Assembly (NCBI RefSeq): GCF_014645735.1
Contig: NZ_BMMH01000002.1
Location: 1-64,000 of the forward strand
Source of the DNA: Nocardia jinanensis
GTDB taxonomy: Bacteria > Actinomycetota > Actinomycetes > Mycobacteriales > Mycobacteriaceae
DNA: 64,000 nt
Reading direction: 5' to 3'
Part shown: positions 33,415 to 42,466 of the stretch, one piece after another
Layout: the number at the start of each line of letters is the position of its first letter
Position numbering within the stretch: the first letter of the stretch is position 1
Notes under the pieces: model-generated
What the model was told of the DNA's origin: nothing
The model's database searches: none
The model's input: only the letters and a program-made list of their open reading frames with translations
Position numbers and translations under genes: made by a program

Positions 33415-34446
33415 CTAATGCTTCGAGGGCCCGGCGTCACCAGTGGTGGTGTCGGGCCCGTCGGCCGAGCCGGCGCCGGGGGGTGGAGCCGGATCCGGAC
33501 CGGCAGCGTCAGGTATCACCTCGGTGGGGGAGGCCACCGCCGTCTCCACCGTAGACGCCGGTCTCCCGTCCGCCGGCTGTTCGGCGCCCGGAGCTAGGTA
33601 ACTCGCCGAAGCTTCCCGGGAGATGCTGACCCGCCACGGCATTCGCCCCCCGGTAGCATTGCGCGGGAGCGTCGCCACCGCGATCACCGCGGATCCCACC
33701 GCGATGATCACCGCCGCGATCGCGGCATTGGTGATCGTACCGCTGGCGACGTATTCCACCTGGTTCAGACCCGCGACCGGTTTCGACCCGTCGTTGACCG
33801 CCCAGTTGATCCAGGAACCGACCTGACCACCCAGGTCCCAGCGTCGGATCGTCATATTCTTCAGGTCTTTTTGCCGGGCGGTCAGGTACAACATATTCGC
33901 TATCACCAGCAGCGCGCTGATCACCGCACCGCCGGTGGCGATACGCGCGAAACGTTCGGAGTTGGTGGCGATGTGGATCGCGACCGCCGCGATGGTGAGG
34001 ACGATCATGCTGCTTGCGGCGACCGCCCACGAACCGGTCAGATCGGCCGCGGCCGGCGGGCCCTTGGCCGACCAGACGGTCAGGTAACGCGTGGTCGAGT
34101 CGATCTGTCCGAACGGGGTGGCGCCGGCCATACCGTCGGGCCCGTGCGCGACCATCCAGTGCTTGAACATCAGGATGAAGACGATGACTCCGCCGAGTGC
34201 GGAGAACACATAGCCCCATTTTCCGGTCATCCGCGGCGAGGTGCGGATATCGTCGGCACGGTCCCGGACGAGCCGTAGCCCGGTCTGGGCCAGGATTCGG
34301 CGGCGTTCCCACGCCTCGGCGCGTTCGCCGGCTGACGGTGGAGGGGATGTGGGCGGGGCCGACGCCGACGCCGCGGTGCGAACCGTGCTCGACGATGCGG
34401 CGCCCTCACCCGCGCTCGCTCCCCACGGGCTCGGTTTGACCATCAC
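33415..34446 (-). CDS. multi-pass membrane protein of unknown function
   Basis: 343 residues. A Ser/Pro/Ala-rich cytoplasmic N-terminus (~75) precedes four hydrophobic segments (GYVFSALGGVIVFILMF, SWAVAASSMIVLTIAAVAI, GGAVISALLVIANMLYL, NAAIAAVIIAVGSAVIAVATL). A long disordered Pro/Asp/Ala C-terminus follows. The extracytoplasmic loops are of moderate size. No family recognised. Its start overlaps the stop of the preceding small gene (34443-34446), so the two are translationally coupled. Confidence 0.7.
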   Translation of the reverse strand: MMVKPSPWGASAGEGAASSSTVRTAASASAPPTSPPPSAGERAEAWERRRILAQTGLRLVRDRADDIRTSPRMTGKWGYVFSALGGVIVFILMFKHWMVAHGPDGMAGATPFGQIDSTTRYLTVWSAKGPPAAADLTGSWAVAASSMIVLTIAAVAIHIATNSERFARIATGGAVISALLVIANMLYLTARQKDLKNMTIRRWDLGGQVGSWINWAVNDGSKPVAGLNQVEYVASGTITNAAIAAVIIAVGSAVIAVATLPRNATGGRMPWRVSISREASASYLAPGAEQPADGRPASTVETAVASPTEVIPDAAGPDPAPPPGAGSADGPDTTTGDAGPSKH

Positions 34447-34796
34447 CTCAGTTTAGTTCTGCGCCCACCAGTGGGAACATCCGCGATATCGCGGTGCGCC
34501 CGCGGTGGCCGCCGAACTCGAGCGGCATCCGAATGCTCGGCGTGGCCGTTGGCCACGAGATCCACCACGACGTCGCGGATCACGGTCTGGATCTGCTGTA
34601 CGTGCTCATGCAATGCTTCCGGCACCGGACCACCGTCTGTGGCTCCGATCTCGACGATCTCGACGAGATCGTTGACGGTATGACAGAGTGCGATCAGGCG
34701 TCGCACCATGTCCCGCCGCTCGGCCGGCGGTAGTACTTCGGGGTTCACATCCCTTTCATCGCCGATGACCTCGTTGTTGTTTCGTCCGTGCGCCAC
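34443..34796 (-). CDS. small soluble hypothetical protein
   Basis: 117 residues, predicted helical and acidic in the centre (ERRDMVRRLIALCHTVNDLVEIVEIG, in segments; LHEHVQQIQTVIRDVVVDLV) with a basic, Arg-rich C-terminus. No signal peptide or membrane segment. It is the first gene of a two-gene unit whose second product is the four-helix membrane protein. The two may interact; no function is recognised. Confidence 0.65.
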   Translation of the reverse strand: MAHGRNNNEVIGDERDVNPEVLPPAERRDMVRRLIALCHTVNDLVEIVEIGATDGGPVPEALHEHVQQIQTVIRDVVVDLVANGHAEHSDAARVRRPPRAHRDIADVPTGGRRTKLR

Positions 34797-34958
34797 CCCG
34801 CCGGATCATGACACCGCGAACTTCCGAAAACCACAGGGGCCCGGCTGGGTTCGGATCAGCGTTGTACCGCCGCTCGTACCGCGCCGCAGCCGGTCACGTG
34901 TCCGTCGGATACGGTGAGCCCGATCCAGTCGGACCACAGCCGGGAGACGAGGGTGACC

Positions 34959-36158
34959 ATGCGTCGGGCGCTGCTGTCGATGGCGAGTGTGCTGCTGTTG
35001 TGCGTACTCGTCACCGGATGCGGCGGCGAGGTGAACGACGAGGCGGATGGCCCCGCGCGCGGCAGCGTCGTATCGGTGACACCGGTATTCGAGATGACCG
35101 GCGCGGAGACCGCCGGCTACCTCGCCGAATGGAAGTATCCGGTCGCGGTCGCGAACGGGGTCCGCGCGCACCGGGTCCTCTACGAAACCGTCGCGGCCGA
35201 CGGAACCCCCACCACTGCCAGTGGCCTGGTTGTGATCCCGGATACCGATGCTCCGCGGTTGCGCCTGGTCTCCTACGCGCACGGCACCACGGTGCGGCGG
35301 GACGAGGCCCCCTCGGCGGACGGTGAGACCGAACGCGCCCGCACCGTCCAATTCGCCGCCGCCGGTTACGCCGCGGTCGCCCCGGATTATCTCGGTCTCG
35401 GTGAGGGACCGGGTTTCCATCCATACGCGCACGCCCCGACGGAAGGATCCGCGTCGGCGGATCTGCTCCTGGCGGCTCGCTCGCTGCTCGCCGACCAGGA
35501 CCGCGAACTGGATCCGAACGTCCTGGTGACCGGTTTCTCCCAGGGCGCCCAGGCTGCCCTCGCGCTCGGCCGCGAGCTGAACGGTGGCGCGGTGGAGGGG
35601 TTCGGCCTGGCTGCCACCGCCGCGGTGAGCGGGGCATACGCCGTGCAGGAGGTACAGGCCCCGTCGGCCCTCGACGGCCGGGTCGAGAGCCGACGGGCGG
35701 TGCTGTTCCTGGGCTATTGGATCACCGCGATGAACAGGATTTATCACCTCTACGACGATCCGGCCCAGGCTTTCCGGCCGCCCTACGCGCAGCGGATCGA
35801 AGCGCTGTTCGACGGGCGTCACGATCTACTGGCTGTCTCCTCGGGCCTACCCGCCACTCCGGAGAAGTTGCTCACTGCGCAGTTTCTGGAACTGGCGCGT
35901 AATCCCACGGGCGCAGCACTGCGGGCCATGGCCGACAGCGATACCGTCTGCGACTGGACACCGAAAACGCCGGTCCGGCTTTTCGCCGCGCGAGGTGATC
36001 GCAGTGTGCCCTTCGAGAATTCGCAACGCTGTATGAAGGCCGAACTGGGTGGATCCGCCGAGTTGGTCGATCTCGGCGATATCGATCACGGCGAGACTGT
36101 GCGGGTCGCGCTTCCGCAGATCCTCGACTGGTTCCGGAGAACGCAACCGCCCGCCTGA
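34959..36158 (+). CDS. secreted lipase-like lipoprotein (LIP family alpha/beta hydrolase)
   Basis: 399 residues from ATG 34959, with GAGGG upstream (the frame extends to 34914). The lipobox LVTGC near residue 21 marks a lipoprotein anchored outside the membrane. The body is an alpha/beta hydrolase: YAHGTT oxyanion strand, PDYLGLG, nucleophile elbow GFSQGA, Asp in FAARGDRSVPFE and His in IDHGETV. This matches the secretory lipase (LIP, PF03583) group of actinobacteria, which hydrolyses triglycerides or other esters. Monocistronic; a hairpin overlapping the stop separates it from a convergent MFS gene. Confidence 0.82.
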   Translation: MRRALLSMASVLLLCVLVTGCGGEVNDEADGPARGSVVSVTPVFEMTGAETAGYLAEWKYPVAVANGVRAHRVLYETVAADGTPTTASGLVVIPDTDAPRLRLVSYAHGTTVRRDEAPSADGETERARTVQFAAAGYAAVAPDYLGLGEGPGFHPYAHAPTEGSASADLLLAARSLLADQDRELDPNVLVTGFSQGAQAALALGRELNGGAVEGFGLAATAAVSGAYAVQEVQAPSALDGRVESRRAVLFLGYWITAMNRIYHLYDDPAQAFRPPYAQRIEALFDGRHDLLAVSSGLPATPEKLLTAQFLELARNPTGAALRAMADSDTVCDWTPKTPVRLFAARGDRSVPFENSQRCMKAELGGSAELVDLGDIDHGETVRVALPQILDWFRRTQPPA

Positions 36159-36182
36159 ACCAGGTCGGCTCGGGCGGGCGGT
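36146..36182. terminator. bidirectional terminator
   Basis: ACCGCCCGCC and GGCGGGCGGT pair over a 17-nt loop; the left arm overlaps the 3' end of the lipase gene. It lies between convergent genes. Confidence 0.65.
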
Positions 36183-36203
36183 GCGGTCCGGGATCGCTGG
36201 ATA

Positions 36204-37778
36204 TCAGTGCATGAGCACCGGCGCCGGCGACTCGGAATCGGATTTCGTGACCTCGCTCGCCTTACGCGGGAGCAGGATGGAGAATCCGAACGTGACCAGG
36301 CACAATGCGAACGCCACCCAGAAGGTTCCGGCGTAGGCGTCCGACATCTCGCCGAGCATGATGGATTCGAACTTCTCTCCCAGGCTCGCGATGTACTGCA
36401 GTACCGACGGGTCGGGCTGTTCTCCGGTCCGCTGGGCTTCCATCATCGCTCGTCCGGCCGATACAGCCTCGGAGTCCTGCATCCGATTGGTCAGCACCAC
36501 CGAGATCACCGCGACACCGACCGAACTGGCGATCTGCTGAATGATGTTCAGCAAGGTGGAACCGCGAGCGACCTGTGCCTCCTTCAGCGTGCGCAACGCA
36601 GCCGTCATCAACGGCATCATGGTGAGGCCCATACCGAGACCCATCACGAACAGCACGCCCAGTACATAGAAGTACGAGCTGTCGGCCTCGATCTGGGTGA
36701 GTCCGAACATGGTCGCGGCGAGGATCGCCATACCCACCGGTACCACCCGGCCGACCGGCAATTTGTCCACCAGCATGCCGGCGATCGGCATGGTGAGCAG
36801 CGAGCCGATACCCTGCGGTGCCACCAGCAGCCCCGCCAGCAGCGCACTCTCGCCCCGCACCTGCTGGAAGTAGGTGGGGATCAGCAGTAAGCCGCCGAAG
36901 AAGGAGGCGGAGAACAGGAACATCGTGACCGTGGCGACGGTCAGATCGCGGTTCTTGAACAGCCGCAGATCCAGCAGCGGATTCTTGGGCTTGAACGAAT
37001 AGAACACGAACGCGACTACCAATGCGCCGCCGACCAGCATGGTCGCCCACACCTTCGGAGTGGCGACGGTGCCTTCTTCCGGAATGGAGGAGATGCCGAA
37101 CAGGAACAGCGCCAGACCCGGCGACAGCATCAGCATGCCCACGAAGTCGAACGATTCACCAGCCCGCGGTTCGTCCCTGGGCAGCACGAACCAGGCGTAG
37201 ACGAGGGCGATCGCGCCCAATGGCAGGTTGATCAGGAAGATCCAGTGCCACGAAGCGTCCTCGATGAGCCAGCCACCCAGGATCGGGCCCAGGATCGGGC
37301 CGAGCAGCATCGGAACACCCAGGATGGCCATCAACCGGCCCATCCGCTCCGGGCCCGCGGCCTTGGTCATGATGGTCATGCCCAGCGGCATGAGCATGCC
37401 GCCGCCCAGACCCTGGATCACCCGGAACCCGATGAGCGCGCCGATGTTCCAGGACAGGGCGCACAGCACCGAACCGAGGGTGAACAGGACCAGGGCGGTC
37501 ATGTAGAGCCGCTTGGTACCGAAACGGTCCGCGGCCCACCCGGTCAGCGGGATGACGGTGGCGAGCGCCAGCGTGTAGGCGGTAACCGTCCAGGCCACCG
37601 TGGAGTAGTTGGCGACGTCGAATTCGGTCTGGAATGTCGGCATGGCGACGTTCACTACCGTGATGTCCAGGATGGACATGATGGCGCCGAGAACCACCAC
37701 ACCGGCCAGTTTCAGTACCGATGCGTCGATTCTGTCCGAAGCCCCCGCGTCGGTCGCGGGGGCTGGGCTTGCGTTCAC
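36204..37778 (-). CDS. MFS multidrug exporter, DHA2/EmrB-QacA family
   Basis: 524 residues from GTG 37778 (AGGAGA 7 nt upstream); the frame runs much further upstream as non-coding overlap of the regulator gene. About 14 membrane segments. The TM1 motif MSILDITVVNVAMPTF, motif A GWAADRFGTKRLYM and motif C GVPMLLGPILGPILGG are those of proton-driven drug exporters. The start overlaps the stop of the upstream MarR regulator by 4 bp, the typical arrangement of a repressor and its regulated pump. Substrates unknown. Confidence 0.92.
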   Translation of the reverse strand: MNASPAPATDAGASDRIDASVLKLAGVVVLGAIMSILDITVVNVAMPTFQTEFDVANYSTVAWTVTAYTLALATVIPLTGWAADRFGTKRLYMTALVLFTLGSVLCALSWNIGALIGFRVIQGLGGGMLMPLGMTIMTKAAGPERMGRLMAILGVPMLLGPILGPILGGWLIEDASWHWIFLINLPLGAIALVYAWFVLPRDEPRAGESFDFVGMLMLSPGLALFLFGISSIPEEGTVATPKVWATMLVGGALVVAFVFYSFKPKNPLLDLRLFKNRDLTVATVTMFLFSASFFGGLLLIPTYFQQVRGESALLAGLLVAPQGIGSLLTMPIAGMLVDKLPVGRVVPVGMAILAATMFGLTQIEADSSYFYVLGVLFVMGLGMGLTMMPLMTAALRTLKEAQVARGSTLLNIIQQIASSVGVAVISVVLTNRMQDSEAVSAGRAMMEAQRTGEQPDPSVLQYIASLGEKFESIMLGEMSDAYAGTFWVAFALCLVTFGFSILLPRKASEVTKSDSESPAPVLMH

Positions 37779-38257
37779 GAATTGTCTCCTGACGATGCTG
37801 GGGGGCGCGCCACGGCGTTGTGTATGGCCCCGGACTCGAGCACTGCGGCGAGAACCCGTCCGAGGTCCTCGCGTAACGCGTCGGGCAAGCGGTCGACGAC
37901 TTTGTCGATCGTCGCGCGGTGGATCGCGATCTGATCCCAGGCGAGATGGTGCCCGTGTTCGGTGAGGCCGACGAGCTTGACCCGCCGGTCGGTGGGGCTC
38001 TCCTGCCGCGTGAGCAGATCGAGGCGGACCAGCCGGTCGACATTGCGGCCGGCCGCGGTCATCGACAGGCCCAGATCGCCCGCGATGGTGTGGATCGGTT
38101 GTGGCTCGGCGTGCCGGACGACGCTGAACAGCACCCGGGCCTGGGCCAGGGTCAGGTCCAGCTCGGCCAACCGGTCGACCCCCCGCCACCGTCCCGGATC
38201 GCAGACGGCGAGCACGAAGTGCTCGATCAGGGTGCTCGTCTCCGACTCACTTGCCAC
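37775..38257 (-). CDS. MarR-family transcriptional regulator
   Basis: 160 residues. The winged helix is visible in LTLAQARVLFSVVRHAEP, HTIAGDLGLSMTAAGRNVDRLVRLDLLTRQESPTDRRVKLVGLT (read in pieces), with the wing DRRVKLVGLTEHG. It probably represses its own operon, including the MFS pump whose start it overlaps, and is released by a small ligand. The operator is expected in 38258-38412, but no obvious palindrome was picked out there. Confidence 0.9.
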   Translation of the reverse strand: MASESETSTLIEHFVLAVCDPGRWRGVDRLAELDLTLAQARVLFSVVRHAEPQPIHTIAGDLGLSMTAAGRNVDRLVRLDLLTRQESPTDRRVKLVGLTEHGHHLAWDQIAIHRATIDKVVDRLPDALREDLGRVLAAVLESGAIHNAVARPPASSGDNS

Positions 38258-38412
38258 CGCGCGATCATATGGGTGTCAGCAATAGTCGCGGAAGCGGGAT
38301 TATCGCGGATGTGACCGGAACCATAGTGGACAAGTGGCCGTATCGAGTCGGGTTATGGCGCGACAGTCTGCTCGGAGGAAGAAATCACGGTTCCGGCAGC
38401 GGGGGAGCAGCG

Positions 38413-39336
38413 TCAGTGCTTGTCCGGCGAATCGCCGACGAAGAAGTCCACGAGGAGTTCCGCCACGTGTGCGGGCTGCTCCAGATGCAGGAAATGCCCG
38501 GCCCCGGTCAGAGTTTCGCTGACCCCTCCCGCCGGTGCCAGCACCTCGCCCACCCCGGCGGTGAACGCCGGATGCAGGGTGGTGTCGGCACTGCCGTGCA
38601 GGTACAACATCGGAACTCGGGGCGCCTCGTCCCAGTGCCGGTGGAGCTCGGTATAGGGGGCGGGCGGTTTACCGGCGACCCGGACGAACGCCCGGTAGTA
38701 GGACAACGCCGCGGTCCGGTGGGCGGCGGTGGGCAGGGCGGCCAGGACATGGGCGATATCGGTATCGGCCCGATATCCGGGGGACCAGTCGTGCCACAAC
38801 CGGGGGATCAGCCTGTCGAGCGACCGCTCGGAGATCCCCGGCAGCTGGTTGAACAGGATGTACCAGCTGAACCGCAACTGCCGCAGGTACGCACCGACTC
38901 CGGCGTCCCGGCGCGGGCGCATGGCAGGAACCGGCGGCACCGCGAGCGAAGCCACCCGGCGAAACGGGCAATCCGGCTGAGCGGCGACCGTATTCGTGGT
39001 CAGCGCGCCCCAGTCGTGTCCGATCAGGACGGCGTCGCGCGGTGCGCCGAACTCGCGATACAGCGCGAGTGCGTCGTAGGCGAGAGCACCCAGGTCGTAG
39101 ACGCCGTCGTCCGGCACGGTGGTCGGCGCGTAGCCCCGGGTGAACGGGGCGATCACCCGGAAACCGCGATCGGCGAGCGCGGGGCCGAGATGGCGCCAGG
39201 TCCAGGCGCTGTCGGGGAACCCGTGCAGGCACAGGGCGAGCCGTCCCCCGGGATCACCCCAGGCGAGCGCCGTCATCGTCAGGTGCGGTAGCCGGTACTC
39301 GATCGTCTCGGGATGATCGCCCTCGTGCGCGCCCAT
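38413..39336 (-). CDS. alpha/beta hydrolase, epoxide hydrolase/haloalkane dehalogenase-like
   Basis: 307 residues. Oxyanion motif LHGFPDSAWTW, nucleophile elbow GHDWGA (catalytic Asp, as in epoxide hydrolases), charge-relay Asp in YLHGSADTTL and His in AGHFLHLEQP. The cap domain lies between. The Asp nucleophile suggests epoxide hydrolysis rather than serine esterase activity; which substrate is unknown. Monocistronic, divergent from lsr2. Confidence 0.85.
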   Translation of the reverse strand: MGAHEGDHPETIEYRLPHLTMTALAWGDPGGRLALCLHGFPDSAWTWRHLGPALADRGFRVIAPFTRGYAPTTVPDDGVYDLGALAYDALALYREFGAPRDAVLIGHDWGALTTNTVAAQPDCPFRRVASLAVPPVPAMRPRRDAGVGAYLRQLRFSWYILFNQLPGISERSLDRLIPRLWHDWSPGYRADTDIAHVLAALPTAAHRTAALSYYRAFVRVAGKPPAPYTELHRHWDEAPRVPMLYLHGSADTTLHPAFTAGVGEVLAPAGGVSETLTGAGHFLHLEQPAHVAELLVDFFVGDSPDKH

Positions 39337-39543
39337 AGGAGTTCCTCTCGTTCGGCCCCGCCACGGTAACCTGGGTCTATCGGCCGTGCCCCGGCGATAT
39401 CTCCGTCACCGGCAGCGGTATGCTCACAACCCCCGGACGAGGTCGCTGTGCCGGTGCTGCGGGCAGGCCCGAATCTTTCGCACAGCCGCGGGGTAGCTGA
39501 TGTCATATCTGGCAAGGTAATTGGGGATCGGAGGAGCAAGCCC

Positions 39544-39870
39544 ATGGCGCGCAAGGTCGTCATCAGTTTGATCGATGACCTCGACGGTGAATCAACCGCG
39601 GCCGAAACTGTGGTGTTCGCATTCGAGGGCGTGACGTACGAGATCGACCTAACCGAAGCCAACGCGGGGGAACTGCGCGCAGTCTTCGGTAAGTGGACCC
39701 CATTCGCCCGCAAGGCCGGACGGGCCGCGCGAACGAAGCGGGAGCGGCCGGCTCGGTCGGCCTCGGCGAAAGTCATCCGGGAGTGGGCGCTACGCAACGG
39801 ACACGAGGTGTCGGCGCGCGGCCGGATCCCGTCCGGGATCCTTGACGCGTTTCGCCGCGTCAACGGATAG
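39544..39870 (+). CDS. lsr2: Lsr2 nucleoid-associated protein
   Basis: 108 residues from ATG 39544 (GGAGGAG upstream; the frame extends to 39448). N-terminal dimerisation domain MARKVVISLIDDLDG..YEIDLTEANAGELR, a basic linker, and the DNA-binding C-terminus VIREWALRNGHEVSARGRIP with the AT-hook-like RGR (92-94). Lsr2 is the H-NS functional analogue of actinobacteria: it bridges DNA and silences AT-rich, often foreign, genes. It differs from many mycobacterial copies in detail, and such genomes often have more than one, so this may not be the only paralogue. Confidence 0.93.
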   Translation: MARKVVISLIDDLDGESTAAETVVFAFEGVTYEIDLTEANAGELRAVFGKWTPFARKAGRAARTKRERPARSASAKVIREWALRNGHEVSARGRIPSGILDAFRRVNG

Positions 39871-39896
39871 CGGCGGTCCGCCCCGGTATTGCGCGA

Positions 39897-40766
39897 TCAA
39901 TTCGCATGGTCGGTGCTGTTGTCTGCCGGTTTGTAGGCGACACCACCGACCATGGCGTTCTCCTCGGGATACCGGGGCCGTAATGGTGGTCCGGCGGGCC
40001 ACCACTCGTCCAGTTGCACCAGGCCGGGTTCGATGAGCTCGAGGCCGGAGAAATATTCGAGGATCTGCTCGTTCGTGCGGTACCAGCCCGAACCCAGACC
40101 CTTTTCGGTGAAGCGGCGTTCGAGCTCCTTGGCGAGCGCGTGCTGCTGCGGGTCGGCCGGTCCCGGATCGTAGAAATGGCTGAGCGCCAGGTAGGACCCC
40201 GGCGGCAGCAGTTCCACGTATTTGTGCATGATTCCGACAGGGTCGAGTTCGTCGTCGACATGATGCAGCAGTCCGCACAGGATCAGCGCGATCGGCCGGT
40301 CCATATCCAAGTACCTGGTCACATCGGAATTGCGCAGCAGGGTCTTGTCTTCGAGGAGATCGGCGGGTACGAAATGGGTGTTCTCGTTCTGTTCGAGGAG
40401 TACCCGCCCGTGTGCGTTGCAGACCGGATCATTGTCGACATAGACGACCCGGGCATCCGGATTCTGTTGCTGGGCGATCTCATGGGTGTTCGCGACGGTG
40501 GGCAGGCCGGCGCCGATATCGAGGAACTGGTCGATACCGGCCGCGCCGGCCAGATGCCTGGTGACACGGTGCAGCCAGCGCCGGTTCATGATGGATACAT
40601 CGCCCTGCCGGGGCGCGACTTCGAGGATCGCGGCGTAGGCGGCGCGGTCGATATCGTAATTGTCCTTGCCGCCGAGGCTGTAGTCGTAGACACGAGCGAT
40701 ACTGGCTCGGGTGGTGTCCACGCCGACCGGTTTGCGAACGCCGGTCCGGTGCGCCGGTTCGGCCAT
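39897..40766 (-). CDS. SAM-dependent methyltransferase (DUF574 type), copy 1
   Basis: 289 residues. N-terminus VGVDTTRASIARVYDYSLGGKDNYDID is the family signature (given as segments SIARVYDYSLGG and KDNYDID). The SAM-binding loop is FLDIGAGLPT, the acidic residue VVYVDNDPVC, and LILCGLLHHVDD is motif post-II. This SAM-methyltransferase-like family is expanded in Nocardia and Streptomyces and of unknown substrate. A very similar paralogue lies immediately upstream with a hairpin terminator between them, so the pair looks like a tandem duplication with separate promoters. Confidence 0.88.
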   Translation of the reverse strand: MAEPAHRTGVRKPVGVDTTRASIARVYDYSLGGKDNYDIDRAAYAAILEVAPRQGDVSIMNRRWLHRVTRHLAGAAGIDQFLDIGAGLPTVANTHEIAQQQNPDARVVYVDNDPVCNAHGRVLLEQNENTHFVPADLLEDKTLLRNSDVTRYLDMDRPIALILCGLLHHVDDELDPVGIMHKYVELLPPGSYLALSHFYDPGPADPQQHALAKELERRFTEKGLGSGWYRTNEQILEYFSGLELIEPGLVQLDEWWPAGPPLRPRYPEENAMVGGVAYKPADNSTDHAN

Positions 40767-40986
40767 GTCGACCCTTCCTTCGTGCGATGAAATCAGCTGG
40801 AAATGTGAGTCAGGTCACCACAGCGTAGAACGCGGTACCGGGGCGAGCAATCGGCGCCGATCGAACTGCGCGAGAAGATGGTTCGCGTCGTCGGAGTGGG
40901 CCGAGCCTATCCTGGATATGTGCGGCCGGCGAGGTGATCGAGTGCAGCTGTCCCTATTGTGAAATCGCTTGCGCGAAAGCGGCTTC

Positions 40987-41053
40987 GATTGTTGTCCGGT
41001 CGTGGCGGCCGCCGGGTGGAAAACCCGGCGCCGTGCACCACCGGACAACAATC
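40987..41053 (-). terminator. nested hairpin terminator after methyltransferase copy 2
   Basis: GATTGTTGTCCGGT and ACCGGACAACAATC form a 14-bp outer stem; CGCCGGGT and ACCCGGCG form an inner stem over GGAAA. It begins 6 nt after the stop of the upstream methyltransferase gene (minus strand). No poly-T tail. Confidence 0.75.
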
Positions 41054-41059
41054 CGCTTG

Positions 41060-41944
41060 CTAACCTTTTCCGTTCACGCTGTGCAGCCGGACCTTTTCGG
41101 CGGGACGTTTGTAGCCGACTCCGCCGATGACCACCTTCTCTTCGGGAAGTCGTGCCCGGGTGGCCGGTCCGGCGGGCCACCAGTCCTCGAGTTCCCCCAG
41201 GCCGGGCGGGATCAGTTCCAGGCCGTCGAAGTATTCGAGCTGCTGTGCGCGGGTGCGGTACCAGCCCGAACCCAGCCCCATCTCCGTGAACGCCTGTTCC
41301 AGTCGTTTCGCCAGCTCGTGCAGTTCGGGGTTCTCGTCTGCGGGATCCCAGAAATTGGTGATCGCGACATACGAGCCCTCGGGAAGCCGGTCGATGTACT
41401 CGCGCATCACCCGAGGCGGGTCCAAATCGTCATCGAGGTGGTGCAGCAATCCGCACAGGATCACTCCGACCGGGCGGTCCGGATCCAGGTATTGCAGCAC
41501 GTTCTTGTTCTCCAGCAGGGTGTTCTCCTCGAGGAGATCACCGGAGACGAAATGGGTGTTCTCGTTCTGTTCGAGGAGTACCCGCCCGTGTGCGTTGCAG
41601 ACCGGATCGTTGTCGACATAGACGACCTTGGCCTCGGGATTTTCCTGCTGTGCGATCTGATGGGTGTTGCCCACCGTGGGCAGGCCGGCGCCGATATCGA
41701 GGAACTGCTCGATACCGGCCGGCCCGGCCAGATAGCGAACCACTCGATGGAGCCAGCGCCGGTTCATCCGGGAGACATCACCCTGGCGCGGTGCGATCCG
41801 CTGGATCTGCTCGAAGGCGGCGCGGTCGACATCGTAGTTGTCTTTGCCGCCGAGGCTGTAGTCGTAGACACGGGCGATACTCGGCCGGGTGGTGTCCACT
41901 CCGACCGGTACGCGGACCCCTGTCTGAGGAGCCGGTTCGGCCAT
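41060..41944 (-). CDS. SAM-dependent methyltransferase (DUF574 type), copy 2
   Basis: 294 residues. It shares the N-terminal SIARVYDYSLGGKDNYD block, FLDIGAGLPTVGNTHQIAQQ, and VCNAHGRVLLEQNENTHFV with copy 1; some of these stretches are identical at DNA level, indicating recent duplication or gene conversion. Divergence is concentrated in the C-terminal third. Motifs for SAM binding (DIGAGLPT, VDNDP) are intact. Substrate unknown. Confidence 0.88.
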   Translation of the reverse strand: MAEPAPQTGVRVPVGVDTTRPSIARVYDYSLGGKDNYDVDRAAFEQIQRIAPRQGDVSRMNRRWLHRVVRYLAGPAGIEQFLDIGAGLPTVGNTHQIAQQENPEAKVVYVDNDPVCNAHGRVLLEQNENTHFVSGDLLEENTLLENKNVLQYLDPDRPVGVILCGLLHHLDDDLDPPRVMREYIDRLPEGSYVAITNFWDPADENPELHELAKRLEQAFTEMGLGSGWYRTRAQQLEYFDGLELIPPGLGELEDWWPAGPATRARLPEEKVVIGGVGYKRPAEKVRLHSVNGKG

Positions 41945-42010
41945 GAATACCTCTCTCTACGTTGCGAATCGAACAGAGCGATGTTAAGCCGTCTGTTCGG
42001 TGGTGTCCTC

Positions 42011-42466
42011 TCAGGCGTCCGCGTTGCGCTCGAGTACCTTGCCCGGCAGCCATCCGCCACCCAGATGAGTGACCCGCCACCAGTCGATATCGACCACGAT
42101 CGCAGTGACCGGGGTGGCGAAGAACGGTTCGATCTGAGGTTCCTTGCGCAACAGGGCCTGGAAGGTCTCGTCGCGATCGGCCTCGTCGCGCAGCGTCACC
42201 GTGCCCAGCCCCTGGGCGAAGGGTTCCGCGATCCCACCCGGCACGACCTTTACTCCGACGTTGGGGTTGGCCCTGAGCTGATCGAGGGTCCGGCCGCTGT
42301 TCTCCAGGATGAGGGTGAGCCGGAAGAGGTCTTCGTCGAGATTGGCGAAATAGGCACTGGTTGCCCAGTTGACGCCGTTCTTGGAGGTGGCCAGGTCGAC
42401 ACTGGAGTGGCCGAGTACTTCGGTGAGTTTCTTACGGATCTCGGTGGGAGTGATTTCGTCGGACAT
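42011..42466 (-). CDS. FMN-binding split-barrel (pyridoxamine 5'-phosphate oxidase-like) protein
   Basis: 151 residues from ATG 42466, chosen for GGAGG 6 nt upstream. The strands HSSVDLATSKNGVNWATSAYFANLDEDLFRLTLIL.. (in parts LATSKNGVNWATSAYF and DLFRLTLILEN) and VGVKVVPGG..GTVTLRDEAD fit the split-barrel flavoenzyme fold, whose actinobacterial members bind FMN, F420 or heme. No active-site assignment is possible. It lies downstream of the gene-free 42467-43234 stretch. Confidence 0.68.
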   Translation of the reverse strand: MSDEITPTEIRKKLTEVLGHSSVDLATSKNGVNWATSAYFANLDEDLFRLTLILENSGRTLDQLRANPNVGVKVVPGGIAEPFAQGLGTVTLRDEADRDETFQALLRKEPQIEPFFATPVTAIVVDIDWWRVTHLGGGWLPGKVLERNADA

